The notes beneath the pieces are model-generated. The model was not told where the DNA came from and made no database searches. It was given only the letters and a program-made list of their open reading frames with translations. Below, in pieces: positions 1-9,409 of a stretch of DNA of 64,000 nucleotides (its first letter is position 1; each line of letters begins with the position of its first letter). Position numbers and translations under genes: made by a program. Where the stretch lies: contig JASEES010000047.1 in the NCBI GenBank assembly GCA_030019395.1, positions 62,001 through 126,000 on the forward strand, read 5' to 3'. Origin of the DNA: Methanolinea sp. Its GTDB lineage: Archaea > Halobacteriota > Methanomicrobia > Methanomicrobiales > Methanospirillaceae.

Positions 1-134
1 GCGCCGTCGTCCCAGATATGACCCTCGAGTTTCATCACCATCTCGTACATCTGGGGGTCCTTTTCCGCCAGTTCCCTGAAAAACTTCGGGACCTTGCCGA
101 TCATCTTTTCCAGATTTTTCGTGTCCTTTGCCAT
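1..134 (-). CDS. Carboxymuconolactone decarboxylase-like (AhpD-fold) protein, 5' part only
   Basis: Only the first 44 codons are in the window; the rest lies beyond the left edge. The N-terminus (MAKDTKNLEKMIGKVPKFF, then a helix ending GHIWDDG) matches the start of small archaeal carboxymuconolactone decarboxylase family proteins. Family members are all-helical AhpD-fold proteins, often thiol-dependent peroxide reductases, but the CxxC region that would show this is outside the window. The ATG follows directly on the desulforedoxin gene on the same strand, so the two may be co-transcribed as part of an oxygen-defence group. The family call is fairly safe; the exact reaction cannot be judged. 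Confidence 0.75.
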   Translation of the reverse strand, partial: MAKDTKNLEKMIGKVPKFFRELAEKDPQMYEMVMKLEGHIWDDG

Positions 135-141
135 ACGTCGA

Positions 142-267
142 TCACTTCACGAGTTTCATGGGCTGCCCGCAGCAGACGAGCTCTCCGCCGCCGACTTCCT
201 TGACTACAACAACGTTACCGCAAATCTCGCATTCGAAGACCTGCCCGACCTTTGAGACATTGACCAT
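142..267 (-). CDS. Free-standing desulforedoxin-type iron protein (41 aa)
   Basis: This short reading frame encodes 41 residues with the desulforedoxin ligand pattern CEIC (residues 13-16) and CCGQPM (residues 32-37), that is Cys-X2-Cys and Cys-Cys-Gly binding one Fe(SCys)4 centre. In many anaerobes this domain is the N-terminus of desulfoferrodoxin; here it ends in a stop after the second cysteine pair and no superoxide reductase domain follows. A GGAGTGA-like Shine-Dalgarno lies about 8 nt before the ATG. Likely role: small electron carrier in superoxide/peroxide reduction with the neighbouring AhpD-like protein and the rubrerythrin. Only six residues shorter frames would be missed by routine gene callers. 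Confidence 0.85.
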   Translation of the reverse strand: MVNVSKVGQVFECEICGNVVVVKEVGGGELVCCGQPMKLVK

Positions 268-406
268 TTCCTTTCACTCCTCATCGTTGGACATTCATCA
301 TTCCATTCTGTTCGGGGCTGCATGGGAACCGGACATTCATCCCTGTTCCGGCTGCCTGTTTTCTCTGCCCTGCACTGCGCAGTGGCAAATCGGGTAAAAA
401 TGGGTG

Positions 407-640
407 TTACAGGTTGCTCTTGCCGCGCTTGGGCGGGTTCATCGCATCCTCCGGGGTCTTGATGTCCGGGCGGATGTGGGTCATCGGGAAACACTGGTAT
501 TCTTCGCAGGCACACTGGGGGCACTTTCGCAGGTCCTGTTCAGCCTTGTCCAGCACCATTTCACGCCCGCAGTCCAGGCAGACGTACTTGCCGGGCCCGA
601 CTTTCTGCCCGGCCTTAGCCTTCTCGGTCAGATCTATCAC
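407..640 (-). CDS. Small zinc-ribbon / rubredoxin-like protein
   Basis: About 77 residues with a ribbon of the form GKYVCLDCG ... LRKCPQC, followed by two more cysteines in CEEYQCF. The four CxxC cysteines suit a zinc or iron knuckle. The start is read as the GTG at 640, because a TATA-like ATATATGA lies about 30 bp upstream and would give a nearly leaderless transcript; a TTG one codon earlier is the alternative. Similar zinc-ribbon proteins are common in methanogens beside rubrerythrin-type genes. The function is not known; a redox or nucleic-acid-binding role are both possible. Confidence 0.75.
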   Translation of the reverse strand: MIDLTEKAKAGQKVGPGKYVCLDCGREMVLDKAEQDLRKCPQCACEEYQCFPMTHIRPDIKTPEDAMNPPKRGKSNL

Positions 641-798
641 CAAGACACTACATGGTTGGAGAGATTCATATATCTTTGGTTCTTCACCCGTTTCGGATGA
701 AGGGGCGTATTTTTTGAGTCTTTCTGATTATTCGTGTTCCGGACCGCGGTCCTTTGCGGACCATCGCAGTTAAGTGGATGGGGGTTGATTCCAGCTCC

Positions 799-1401
799 AT
801 GGGATTCCGGATTGTTGGTCTCCTGGGAAGCCCGCTTGCGGGAGGAAACACGGCAAAACTCCTCGACCAGGCGCTCCTCGGGGCACGCGACGCGGGCTGC
901 GAGGTTGAGCGGATCGATGTCGGCGACCTGGTGTTTCGCCCCTGCAGGGAGATCTTCTACTGCCGGGAACACGGGACGTGTGCCATGAAGGACGACATGA
1001 TCCCCCTGTACCGGACATTCGCGGAACTGGACAGCCTAATCGTTGCGACACCCGTGATGACCATGGGAATCCCCGGGGCCCTCAAGTCATTCATGGACCG
1101 GTTCCAGGTCTTTTTCATGGCGAAGTACATGAGGAACAGCCCGCTCGTTCCTGAAGAGAAGAGGGCCCATCGTCGCGGCCTCTATATCGGGATAGCCGGG
1201 ATGAACGTGCCATACGTCTTCGATGGTGCGAAACTCACGATGAAGGCATTCTTCTCCATCATCGACGTGGAGTACTGGGACGAGCTCCTGACGCGTGACA
1301 TGGACAACATCAGGGACATAACGACACGCCCGGACATCATGGATGAAGCGTACCGCAAGGGTTTCCGCCTCGGGGAACTCCTCTTTGAAAAAAATCCCTG
1401 A
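799..1401 (+). CDS. Flavodoxin-fold NADPH-dependent FMN reductase family protein
   Basis: A 200-residue flavodoxin-like fold starting MGFRIVGLLGSP, where GSP (residues 10-12) begins the FMN phosphate loop, then N-rich GGNTAKLL. The TPVMTMGIPGALKSFMDR stretch is the typical second FMN-binding segment. A cysteine group CREIFYCREHGTC lies where iron-sulfur flavoproteins carry their 4Fe-4S ligands, but only three cysteines with wide spacing are present, so a cluster is doubtful. The start at 799 is chosen because homology begins there; ATG 778 is possible. It likely moves electrons from ferredoxin or NAD(P)H to small acceptors or oxygen species. It is convergent with radC. Confidence 0.8.
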   Translation: MGFRIVGLLGSPLAGGNTAKLLDQALLGARDAGCEVERIDVGDLVFRPCREIFYCREHGTCAMKDDMIPLYRTFAELDSLIVATPVMTMGIPGALKSFMDRFQVFFMAKYMRNSPLVPEEKRAHRRGLYIGIAGMNVPYVFDGAKLTMKAFFSIIDVEYWDELLTRDMDNIRDITTRPDIMDEAYRKGFRLGELLFEKNP

Positions 1402-1402
1402 A

Positions 1403-2068
1403 TCAGAAGGACCCTCTCTCCCGGAGGCTCGTGTATCCTGACCGGGCCACGATGACGTGGTCGAGAAGCCTGATCCCGAGGATCTCGCCTGCCTCCTTCA
1501 GCTGCCTCGTTATTGCAAGGTCCTGCTGGCTCGGCTCCAGCGAACCGGACGGGTGATTGTGAACGCAGATGACTGCAGCGGCACGGTCCGTGATCGCATC
1601 GGCAAAGACCTCGCGGGGGTGAACGAGACTGTGGTTGAGGAGGCCGACGGTGATCGTCCTCTTCTCGATCACCTCGTTTGCACCGTTGAGCGTGATGCAG
1701 ACGAAGTGTTCCTGGCTCTTTGTGGCGAGATCTGCAACGAACTGGAGGATGTCTGCGGGACACTGGATACGTGTCCGGGCTTCTTCCCGCCGGAGGTAAC
1801 GCCGTGCCAGTTCGAGGGAGGCAAGGATCTGCGCCGCCCTGCTCTGCCCGATCCCCGGGACACCAACGAGGTCATTGTAGGAGACATCCCCGTCCCGGCT
1901 GGAAAAGAGTCCCGCGATATCTTTTGCAAGGGAAAAAACATCGCGGTCAGGTGTCCCGTGGCCGATGATTGCCGCGATCAGCTCGTGGTCCGAGAGGGCC
2001 CGGGCTCCCTTTTTTGCAATCTTTTCCCTCGGCCGGTCACAGGCAGCAATGTCCCTCATCCGCTTCAT
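1403..2068 (-). CDS. radC: RadC-like JAB/MPN domain protein
   Basis: A 221-residue protein of normal RadC length. It carries a helix-hairpin-helix (VGVPGIGQSRAAQI, residues 68-81) and a C-terminal JAMM metalloprotease-like motif: Glu119/120, HNHPSG at residues 170-175 and Asp183. RadC was long called a DNA repair protein but its biochemical role is unsettled; the JAMM motif suggests a zinc-dependent hydrolase. ATG 2068 is preferred over an upstream frame extension because similarity begins at MRDIAACDRPREKI. RadC is widespread in bacteria and present in a minority of archaea, so this copy may be acquired. It is divergent from rubrerythrin. Confidence 0.88.
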   Translation of the reverse strand: MKRMRDIAACDRPREKIAKKGARALSDHELIAAIIGHGTPDRDVFSLAKDIAGLFSSRDGDVSYNDLVGVPGIGQSRAAQILASLELARRYLRREEARTRIQCPADILQFVADLATKSQEHFVCITLNGANEVIEKRTITVGLLNHSLVHPREVFADAITDRAAAVICVHNHPSGSLEPSQQDLAITRQLKEAGEILGIRLLDHVIVARSGYTSLRERGSF

Positions 2069-2177
2069 GCGATTGCAGGATGATCGGTTGCAGTGCGGGG
2101 AGAAAAAGGCGGGTGATCTGTTCCCGGGAACGGGGGTCTCCTGCAAGGATATGTATTTACCTCACTTCTCCCGATAT

Positions 2178-2684
2178 ATGACCATGGCGACAATGGAAAA
2201 TGCAATGGAGGCCTTTGCAGGCGAATCCCAGGCAAACCGAAAGTATGCCGCATTTGCCGAGCAGGCCGAGTCGGAAGGATTCAAAAATATTGCACGTCTC
2301 TTCCGGGCTGCATCGGAAGCCGAGGCAATCCACGCAAAGAAACTCCTCAAGGCGATGGGAAAGATCAGCTCCACGAAGGAGAACCTTGCCGGGGCCGTCT
2401 CCGGCGAGACGCACGAGTATACGGAGATGTATCCCGCATTTCTCAAGGAGGCCGAGGCGGAGAAGAAGAGTGATGTTGCCCTCGTGTTCACGTATGCAAT
2501 GAAAGCAGAGGAGGTCCATGCGACCCTCTACAGGGAAGCCCTCAACAATCTCAGCCACGGCCAGGACATGTCGAACCGGACTGTCTACCTCTGCCCGGTG
2601 TGCGGGAACGTTTTCCTCGGGAACCCTCCCGACAAGTGCCCGATCTGCATGGCGGTCAGGAAAGTATTCAAGACCATCGAATAG
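2178..2684 (+). CDS. Rubrerythrin
   Basis: A 168-residue protein with an N-terminal four-helix ferritin-like diiron domain (Glu16, EAEAIH at 47-52, GETHEYTE at 77-83, EEVH at 111-114) and a C-terminal rubredoxin domain with CPVC (139-142) and CPIC (154-157). Rubrerythrin reduces hydrogen peroxide to water with electrons from rubredoxin or ferredoxin partners, protecting strict anaerobes. An archaeal TATA-like TATTTAC about 20-25 bp before the ATG suggests a near-leaderless mRNA. All metal ligands are present and the length is standard. Confidence 0.95.
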   Translation: MTMATMENAMEAFAGESQANRKYAAFAEQAESEGFKNIARLFRAASEAEAIHAKKLLKAMGKISSTKENLAGAVSGETHEYTEMYPAFLKEAEAEKKSDVALVFTYAMKAEEVHATLYREALNNLSHGQDMSNRTVYLCPVCGNVFLGNPPDKCPICMAVRKVFKTIE

Positions 2685-2691
2685 GACATCC

Positions 2692-2698
2692 TTTTTTT
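2692..2698 (+). terminator. T-run terminator after rubrerythrin
   Basis: Seven consecutive T residues start 7 bp after the rubrerythrin stop codon. Archaeal RNA polymerase terminates at such runs without needing a hairpin. Confidence 0.5.
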
Positions 2699-2806
2699 CT
2701 CCCGGAAGTATTGAACAGAAGCCGGGGCGGAGCCGACCCCGGAGAAAGAGATACCCGGGGTGCCGGACTGACACTTTTATTAGGCATCCCCGTCAATTCC
2801 CCAGAC

Positions 2807-3964
2807 ATGCCCAGGGTGACTGTCTATTACACCCAGAACTGTCCTTACTGCCGCATGGCAAAGGCCTACCTGGACCGGCACGGTGTCGACTACATGGCAA
2901 TCGACGTGGGTTCTGACCGGGAACAGGCAGAAAAGATGGTCAGGCTGTCAGGCCAGTACGGCGTCCCGGTCATCACCGTCGATGACGAGGTCATCGTCGG
3001 GTTTGACGCGGAAAGGTTGAACGAGCTCTTCGGCACTGCACAGGGAAAGGGAGGGGAGATCTTCGATGTCCTGATCATCGGGGCAGGACCCGCGGGGCTT
3101 ACGGCTGCCGTGTACTGCTCGCGCAAGATGCTGAAAACAATCATCGTTTCCGAGAATATCGGGGGTCAGGCTCTCGAGAGCTGGGCCATCGAGAACTACA
3201 TGGGATACCGGATGGTCTCGGGGGCAGACCTGATGCGGAAATTCGAGGAACAGGTCAGAACCGAGCAGAACATCCACATCGACCTTGACCGCGTGCAGTC
3301 GCTCGGGCGGGAGGGGGAGTCCTTTGTGGCGCAGACCGCGGGCGGAAAGACGTACAGTGCGAGGTCCGTGATACTCGCCCAGGGCAAGAGGCCCCGCAAG
3401 CTCGGTGTCGAAGGGGAGGAGCGTTACCTCGGCCGGGGGCTCTCCGTCTGTTCCACCTGCGACGGTCCCCTGTTCCGCGACAAGGTTGTCGCAGTCGTCG
3501 GAGGCGGAAACTCGGCCCTGCAGACAGCAATCGAGATGAGCAAGATCGCAAGGGAGGTCCACCTCCTCGTCCGGAGCACGATCAAAGCAGACCCTGCCTA
3601 CGTCAAGCAGTACGAAGAGAGGAAGAACATCATCACCCACCTCAACCATACAGTCTCCGCTCTCCACGGGAACGGCATGCTGACCGGGATCACAATACGG
3701 GACGGCAGGAGCGGGAAAGAGACGACGATTAACCTCGATGGCGTTTTTGCAGAGGTCGGATGGGTCCCGAACACGGATTTCCTGGGAGATCTCGTCCCCC
3801 TCAACGACCAAAAAGAGGTAATTGTTGATATCAACTGCACCACGGGGACCCCCGGTGTCTTTGCAGCAGGGGACGTGACGAACATCCGGACAAAACAGAT
3901 CATAACTGCCGCCGGGGAGGGTGCAAAAGCCGCGCTCGAGGCCTATGCATACCTTACCCGGTGA
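2807..3964 (+). CDS. Glutaredoxin-thioredoxin reductase fusion
   Basis: A 385-residue fusion. Residues 1-78 are a glutaredoxin-like domain with CPYC (12-15) and the cis-proline segment GVPVITVDD; residues 86-385 are a full thioredoxin reductase with FAD loop GAGPAGLTAA (92-101), NADPH loop GGGNSA (232-237), redox pair CSTC (215-218) and the C-terminal FAD site FAAGDV. The reductase should pass electrons from a pyridine nucleotide or F420-type donor through CSTC to the attached CPYC, making a self-contained disulfide reductase. A TTTTATTA TATA box about 30 bp upstream supports ATG 2807 as start. The in-frame extension upstream is GC-rich read-through without homology. The neighbours (rubrerythrin, flavoprotein) fit redox stress. 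Confidence 0.92.
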   Translation: MPRVTVYYTQNCPYCRMAKAYLDRHGVDYMAIDVGSDREQAEKMVRLSGQYGVPVITVDDEVIVGFDAERLNELFGTAQGKGGEIFDVLIIGAGPAGLTAAVYCSRKMLKTIIVSENIGGQALESWAIENYMGYRMVSGADLMRKFEEQVRTEQNIHIDLDRVQSLGREGESFVAQTAGGKTYSARSVILAQGKRPRKLGVEGEERYLGRGLSVCSTCDGPLFRDKVVAVVGGGNSALQTAIEMSKIAREVHLLVRSTIKADPAYVKQYEERKNIITHLNHTVSALHGNGMLTGITIRDGRSGKETTINLDGVFAEVGWVPNTDFLGDLVPLNDQKEVIVDINCTTGTPGVFAAGDVTNIRTKQIITAAGEGAKAALEAYAYLTR

Positions 3965-4612
3965 TTTTTTAGTAATTTACCAATTTAGATCAGGATTTTA
4001 TACTAACCGCAGGTTTCCGGTTGAATAAACTATCATAGGACTCACTCAATGCACGAATGCCAAAGAGATTGAAGAGACCTGTTTCATGGATCAGGGAATC
4101 CTCATGACACTCGAGGAATGACCATGTTGGCAAAGCAAAGGTTCAACCGAGTCAGGAGGTTCAATAACAAGTGTAACTCCAGTCATCGGGAATAGTGAGT
4201 CAGGTGTGAGAGTATCCTTGGAGTTCTGAAAAATTTTTAAAGATCAATGAGACTGCTTCAATCGGTTATCGTAAAGATTTAACGGCCCGAGGCGGAGTAT
4301 ATCAATATCTTCTGTTTTTATCAAAATTGGCCCCAGGGATACTCCCTGATAACCCGGTCAAATAGATCTTACACAACTTTGGTGAGACGAAAACCAACAG
4401 AAGGAAAGATACTTCCATAAACATACTAATAAACTTTATTATTTTTAAGGATTATTTTTTCCCTATTATTTCATTTTATTCTGGTTAAGAAGAGACATTC
4501 AAGTAATTAATTGTCATCCGAACTTATTTTGAGAAAAAAAGGAAGGGGGATTCCTTGCACATACTTCAGTGACAAGTCCATTGCCCCCGGATATCAGGAT
4601 AAAAAGATGTTA

Positions 4613-4649
4613 AAACTCAATAAAAAAGCTCTAAATGAAAATTGAGTTT
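4613..4649. repeat. Inverted repeat upstream of the amt promoter
   Basis: AAACTCAAT (4613-4621) is repeated in exact inverse as ATTGAGTTT (4641-4649), with 19 bp between. It lies about 50 bp upstream of the amt TATA box, where an activator or repressor could bind, or it may be the 3' hairpin of a decayed transcript. Confidence 0.4.
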
Positions 4650-4698
4650 AAATTTCAAATATCACATCTTCAAGGCGGTAAAATTAAAAAACAAAAAA

Positions 4699-4729
4699 TA
4701 TAAATAATAAATGGTAGAAGTAATATTCC
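4699..4729 (+). promoter_or_regulatory. amt-glnK promoter with candidate NrpR-type operator
   Basis: TATAAATA (4699-4706) is a strong archaeal TATA box that predicts transcription start near 4729, about 11 nt before the ATG. Between them lies AGAAGTAATATTCC (4716-4729), a near-palindrome that differs by one base from the GGAA-N6-TTCC operator bound by the archaeal nitrogen repressor NrpR. A repressor at this position would block RNA polymerase and be released by 2-oxoglutarate. The match is seen in the sequence; the regulator assignment is inference. Confidence 0.5.
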
Positions 4730-4739
4730 AAGTGATAAG

Positions 4740-6496
<1,757 letters not shown>

Positions 6497-6543
6497 CCGA
6501 TCCTGAAGGCCCGCCTCTTCCCTCTTTGGGGGTCTAAAAACCA

Positions 6544-6550
6544 TTTTTTT
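6544..6550 (+). terminator. T-run terminator after glnK
   Basis: A run of seven T residues about 47 bp after the glnK stop, followed by an A-rich stretch, in the gap before the next gene. It is a plausible archaeal termination site for the amt-glnK transcript. Confidence 0.4.
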
Positions 6551-6604
6551 AACAAAAAAGAAGATTTTGAATCAGGCAAGAAGATTGATTTGATCTTTAA
6601 GGAT

Positions 6605-7312
6605 ATGCACCAACGGAAAGTCACTATTTTCCAGCATGTAAGGAATGAACACGGCGGTCTGTTTGAGGAATATATCTGGGAGCGCGGGATGGATATTTTT
6701 CATGTTCCTATCGATGAAACTAATGAAATTCTTCCATTTCATTCGACGCATCTTCTTATCCTTGGCGGCCCGATGAGTGTCAATGACGAGAAAGAGTACC
6801 CTTGGTTGAAGGAAGAAAAGCAGATTATCCGGGACTGGGTGGCGGAAGGACGACCTGTTCTCGGTATTTGTCTTGGTGCACAACTGATAGCTTCTTCCAT
6901 TGGAGCAGAAGTCCATCCTTGTCAGGAAGAACGAGGATGGTCGTCGGTTATTTCCGTAAATCCCAGGATTTTTCCCGATCTTCCCCTCCGATTCAGGGTG
7001 TTTCAGATGCACGGGGAAACTTTCGAACTCCCTCACAAAGCAGAATTGGTTTTTCGTGGAGAGAACGTGTGCAATCAGGGACTCTGTATTGGAAGTGCAC
7101 TGGGCATACAATTCCATGTCGAACTTACTATCAGAATGATCCAGGACTGGATTTCATGCCTTCCTGATCAGGAACAGTCATTTATTCTTGCACAAAGCAG
7201 GCAGTATCTTCCGGAAAGCGAGAACATTTGCAGAATTATTGCAGACCGGTTTCTATCTGCTGCCCCGTATGATTTTTCATGGGTACATCCCGGAAATGGC
7301 ATTCCGGTGTGA
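6605..7312 (+). CDS. Class I glutamine amidotransferase domain protein
   Basis: A 235-residue single-domain class I glutamine amidotransferase. The nucleophile elbow LGICLGAQ gives Cys89; the His-Glu pair is in IQFHVE (His171, Glu173); the oxyanion segment LGGPMSVND is present. Such stand-alone proteins resemble the GuaA amidotransferase domain and may supply ammonia to an unknown partner or act as peptidases on gamma-glutamyl substrates. ATG 6605 is preferred over an upstream TTG, with AAGGAT just before it. Its position after amt-glnK hints at nitrogen metabolism, but a T-run separates them, so it may be an independent unit. Confidence 0.88.
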   Translation: MHQRKVTIFQHVRNEHGGLFEEYIWERGMDIFHVPIDETNEILPFHSTHLLILGGPMSVNDEKEYPWLKEEKQIIRDWVAEGRPVLGICLGAQLIASSIGAEVHPCQEERGWSSVISVNPRIFPDLPLRFRVFQMHGETFELPHKAELVFRGENVCNQGLCIGSALGIQFHVELTIRMIQDWISCLPDQEQSFILAQSRQYLPESENICRIIADRFLSAAPYDFSWVHPGNGIPV

Positions 7313-7463
7313 GTCCTTTGTATTGTTATCGTCTCTCTCGCACCGAAGAAATGTGAGGCATCGCCTGCATCGCATCGCCGGGATTCACCTGGTTATCATG
7401 GAAAGGTGCTGAAGTTGTCTCAATGCGCCTTATCGCAATCAGGTCAGAATCGCAAAGAGATCT

Positions 7464-8759
7464 TTACCCCTCACTCCCTTTCCGGAACACCACGATCCTG
7501 TTCGTGTTCGTCCCGGAAGAGTTGTTATCCACGCCCCAGATGTGGGACGTCTTGGTGAAGTGCTGGGTATTGACGAGGATGCCCTCGCAGGAAAAGCCGG
7601 CCCGCACGCCGAGGGGAACGACGACCTCGTCGAGGCACAACGTTCCTCTCCGGATCTCCCCCACCTCGAATGCAACGTAACCGCCCTCCCGGGTGATGCG
7701 GAAGAGCTCCAAAAACGTCTGTTGCATGACCCGTTTCCACTCGGTGAGTGACCGGGTAACAGTCATCAGCCTCTCTGTTGCCTCCGTGTCGATCCCGCAG
7801 AACCAGCACCGGAGCCAGTTGTCCTTCGAATACTGGACAACGTCAAGAAAAGGCGGCGACGTGACGGTGAGTTGCACGGAACAGTCGGGGATGCGGGGAG
7901 TATTGCGCGCGTCACACGAAAGGAAGAGACCGCTCTCCCCGGCAGCACGCAGGCGCTCCCTCTCTCCCGGTGTGACGGTCCGGAGCAGCGACCGCGTTTT
8001 TTTGAGAATGAGGGCTTTTGTATCCCTGTATTCCGGGACGAGGCCGCGTTCCCTGTTTATCTTTGCCTGCCGTTCGGGAGAGACGGCCTGGTTTGGCGGC
8101 AGGGTATACACCGAGAAGAAGCCGGCGGAGTGTCCGGTCAGCCTGTTGGTTGCAACCATCCTGATCCACTCGTCGAGGTAATCGAGTGACCCTTCCCTTT
8201 CCCGCGAGAGGAGGTAGTCCCGCAGGGAGACGATTTCAGCCTCTGTTTTTTCGTGGTAGAACATGGAGAGGTCAGGAGCAGTATCCTGCCTGCAGTCCCG
8301 GCAGGGTATCCCGCTAAGCCGTGCAGCGACCCCGGGCAGGTCAGGCGGGAAGAACCGGGGGCGGGTGAGGATGCAGGAGAGGGGATTGATGTCGTTTGCA
8401 GCAACGCGTCTCCCCCGGAGCCCGGCCTCGATCACTGTCGTCCCCCTCCCGCTGAAGGGGTCGTACACGAGGTCGCCTTCCCGCGTGAACCTCTCGATGA
8501 AGAATGCCGGGAGCTGCGGCTTGAAACACCCCCTGTAGGAGATCTCGTGGATCGAGGAGGCCTGCCTCTGCCCCGATGTCCAGAACTCACCATGGATCCT
8601 TTCAACCCGGGTCCCGCGGATATCAAGGTGTTCGACGGTGGTCGCATTCTCCTGCAGTATCTCTCCTGCCGGAGTGTCCAGCACGGTCATTCCAGTGGGT
8701 ATGGGGCATTCCACCACTAAAAGATCACGATTCTTTGCCACCCCCTCCTTTCCAGCCAT
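7464..8759 (-). CDS. Orphan DNA methyltransferase (N4-cytosine/N6-adenine type)
   Basis: A 431-residue protein with the two hallmark motifs of amino-methylating DNA enzymes: the AdoMet loop DPFSGRGTTVIEA (starting at residue 100) and the catalytic SPPF (301-304), within TVTSPPFLD. The AdoMet motif comes before the catalytic motif with some 190 residues between, so the target-recognition region probably sits in the middle. No restriction endonuclease gene is adjacent, so this is an orphan methylase, with a role in regulation, repair marking or anti-restriction rather than classical restriction. ATG 8759 is preferred; an upstream in-frame TTG adds six residues. Confidence 0.85.
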   Translation of the reverse strand: MAGKEGVAKNRDLLVVECPIPTGMTVLDTPAGEILQENATTVEHLDIRGTRVERIHGEFWTSGQRQASSIHEISYRGCFKPQLPAFFIERFTREGDLVYDPFSGRGTTVIEAGLRGRRVAANDINPLSCILTRPRFFPPDLPGVAARLSGIPCRDCRQDTAPDLSMFYHEKTEAEIVSLRDYLLSREREGSLDYLDEWIRMVATNRLTGHSAGFFSVYTLPPNQAVSPERQAKINRERGLVPEYRDTKALILKKTRSLLRTVTPGERERLRAAGESGLFLSCDARNTPRIPDCSVQLTVTSPPFLDVVQYSKDNWLRCWFCGIDTEATERLMTVTRSLTEWKRVMQQTFLELFRITREGGYVAFEVGEIRRGTLCLDEVVVPLGVRAGFSCEGILVNTQHFTKTSHIWGVDNNSSGTNTNRIVVFRKGSEG

Positions 8760-8795
8760 TCCTGTTATGGCATCCAAACAACCATCTCATATCCA

Positions 8796-9347
8796 ATGAA
8801 GGAAGAGGCCCGAAAACTCGTCCACCTCTGCTTTGGTGCAGCCATCGCGGGAGCAGTCTTCGTTTTCCCGCGTGAGCAGGCCATCCTGCTGCTTGCGGGC
8901 TCGCTCCTGCCCGGCCTCATCCTCGCAGAGCTCGTAAAGACCGGTCACCGCGTCCCGCTCATCTCGTTCCTCGTTGCCCGGCTGGAACGGGAGGGAGAGT
9001 TTCCGGGAAAGGGTGCCATCTATTTCGTCGTCAGTTCGCTCTTCTGCGTCGCCTTCTTTCCCTCCGCCATGGCAGCAGCAGGTGTGCTGTCCCTCGCCGT
9101 CCTCGATTCGGTATCGGCCCTTGCAGGACTCCGGTTCGGAAAAACAAGGGTGAACGGGAGAAAGACTCTCGAGGGGTTCCTCGCGGGAGTGGCTGCAAAC
9201 TCTCTTGTCCTCTGTGCATTCCTCGACCCGGTCCGGGCGACCCTCGTCTCCCTTGTTGCGGGTGCAGTGGAGCTTGCCGTCCCCCTCGATGACAACCTCC
9301 TCATACCGCCTGCCGCCTGCCTCTGCCTCTCCCTCGTGGGCATGTAA
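8796..9347 (+). CDS. Dolichol/phytol kinase-like (SEC59/VTE5 family) membrane protein
   Basis: A 183-residue polytopic protein with six or so hydrophobic segments. The block GKGAIYFVVSS and the later DSVSALAGLRFGK...GRKTLEG are the conserved CTP-binding signature of the dolichol kinase/phytol kinase/CDP-diglyceride synthetase-like superfamily. Such enzymes phosphorylate polyprenols, here possibly archaeal dolichol or a geranylgeranyl alcohol for lipid or glycan-carrier synthesis. It is divergent from the DNA methylase (36 bp apart) and lies upstream of nreA in the same direction. The exact substrate cannot be read from the sequence. Confidence 0.82.
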   Translation: MKEEARKLVHLCFGAAIAGAVFVFPREQAILLLAGSLLPGLILAELVKTGHRVPLISFLVARLEREGEFPGKGAIYFVVSSLFCVAFFPSAMAAAGVLSLAVLDSVSALAGLRFGKTRVNGRKTLEGFLAGVAANSLVLCAFLDPVRATLVSLVAGAVELAVPLDDNLLIPPAACLCLSLVGM

Positions 9348-9409
9348 GGGGTGCACTTTCTCCCCGCATCCTCCAGGTTTATCTTGCTGGCCGGCAAGTA
9401 CAGGTCAGG

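Larger units (their letters stand above)
3965..4739. other. 775-bp AT-rich gene-poor gap upstream of amt
   Basis: No gene on either strand is supported here. Base composition drops sharply compared with both flanks. One open stretch on the plus strand (about 4227-4366) reads 45 codons without a stop but has no start codon, no ribosome site and no recognised homology. There are no terminal inverted repeats or transposase motifs, so it is not an intact insertion sequence. The last 130 bp contain the amt promoter. The rest may be a decayed gene or a foreign insertion. Confidence 0.6.

Noticed and set aside
3965-4739. AT-rich gap considered as an insertion sequence
   Set aside because: No transposase frame, no terminal inverted repeats and no target duplication could be seen.
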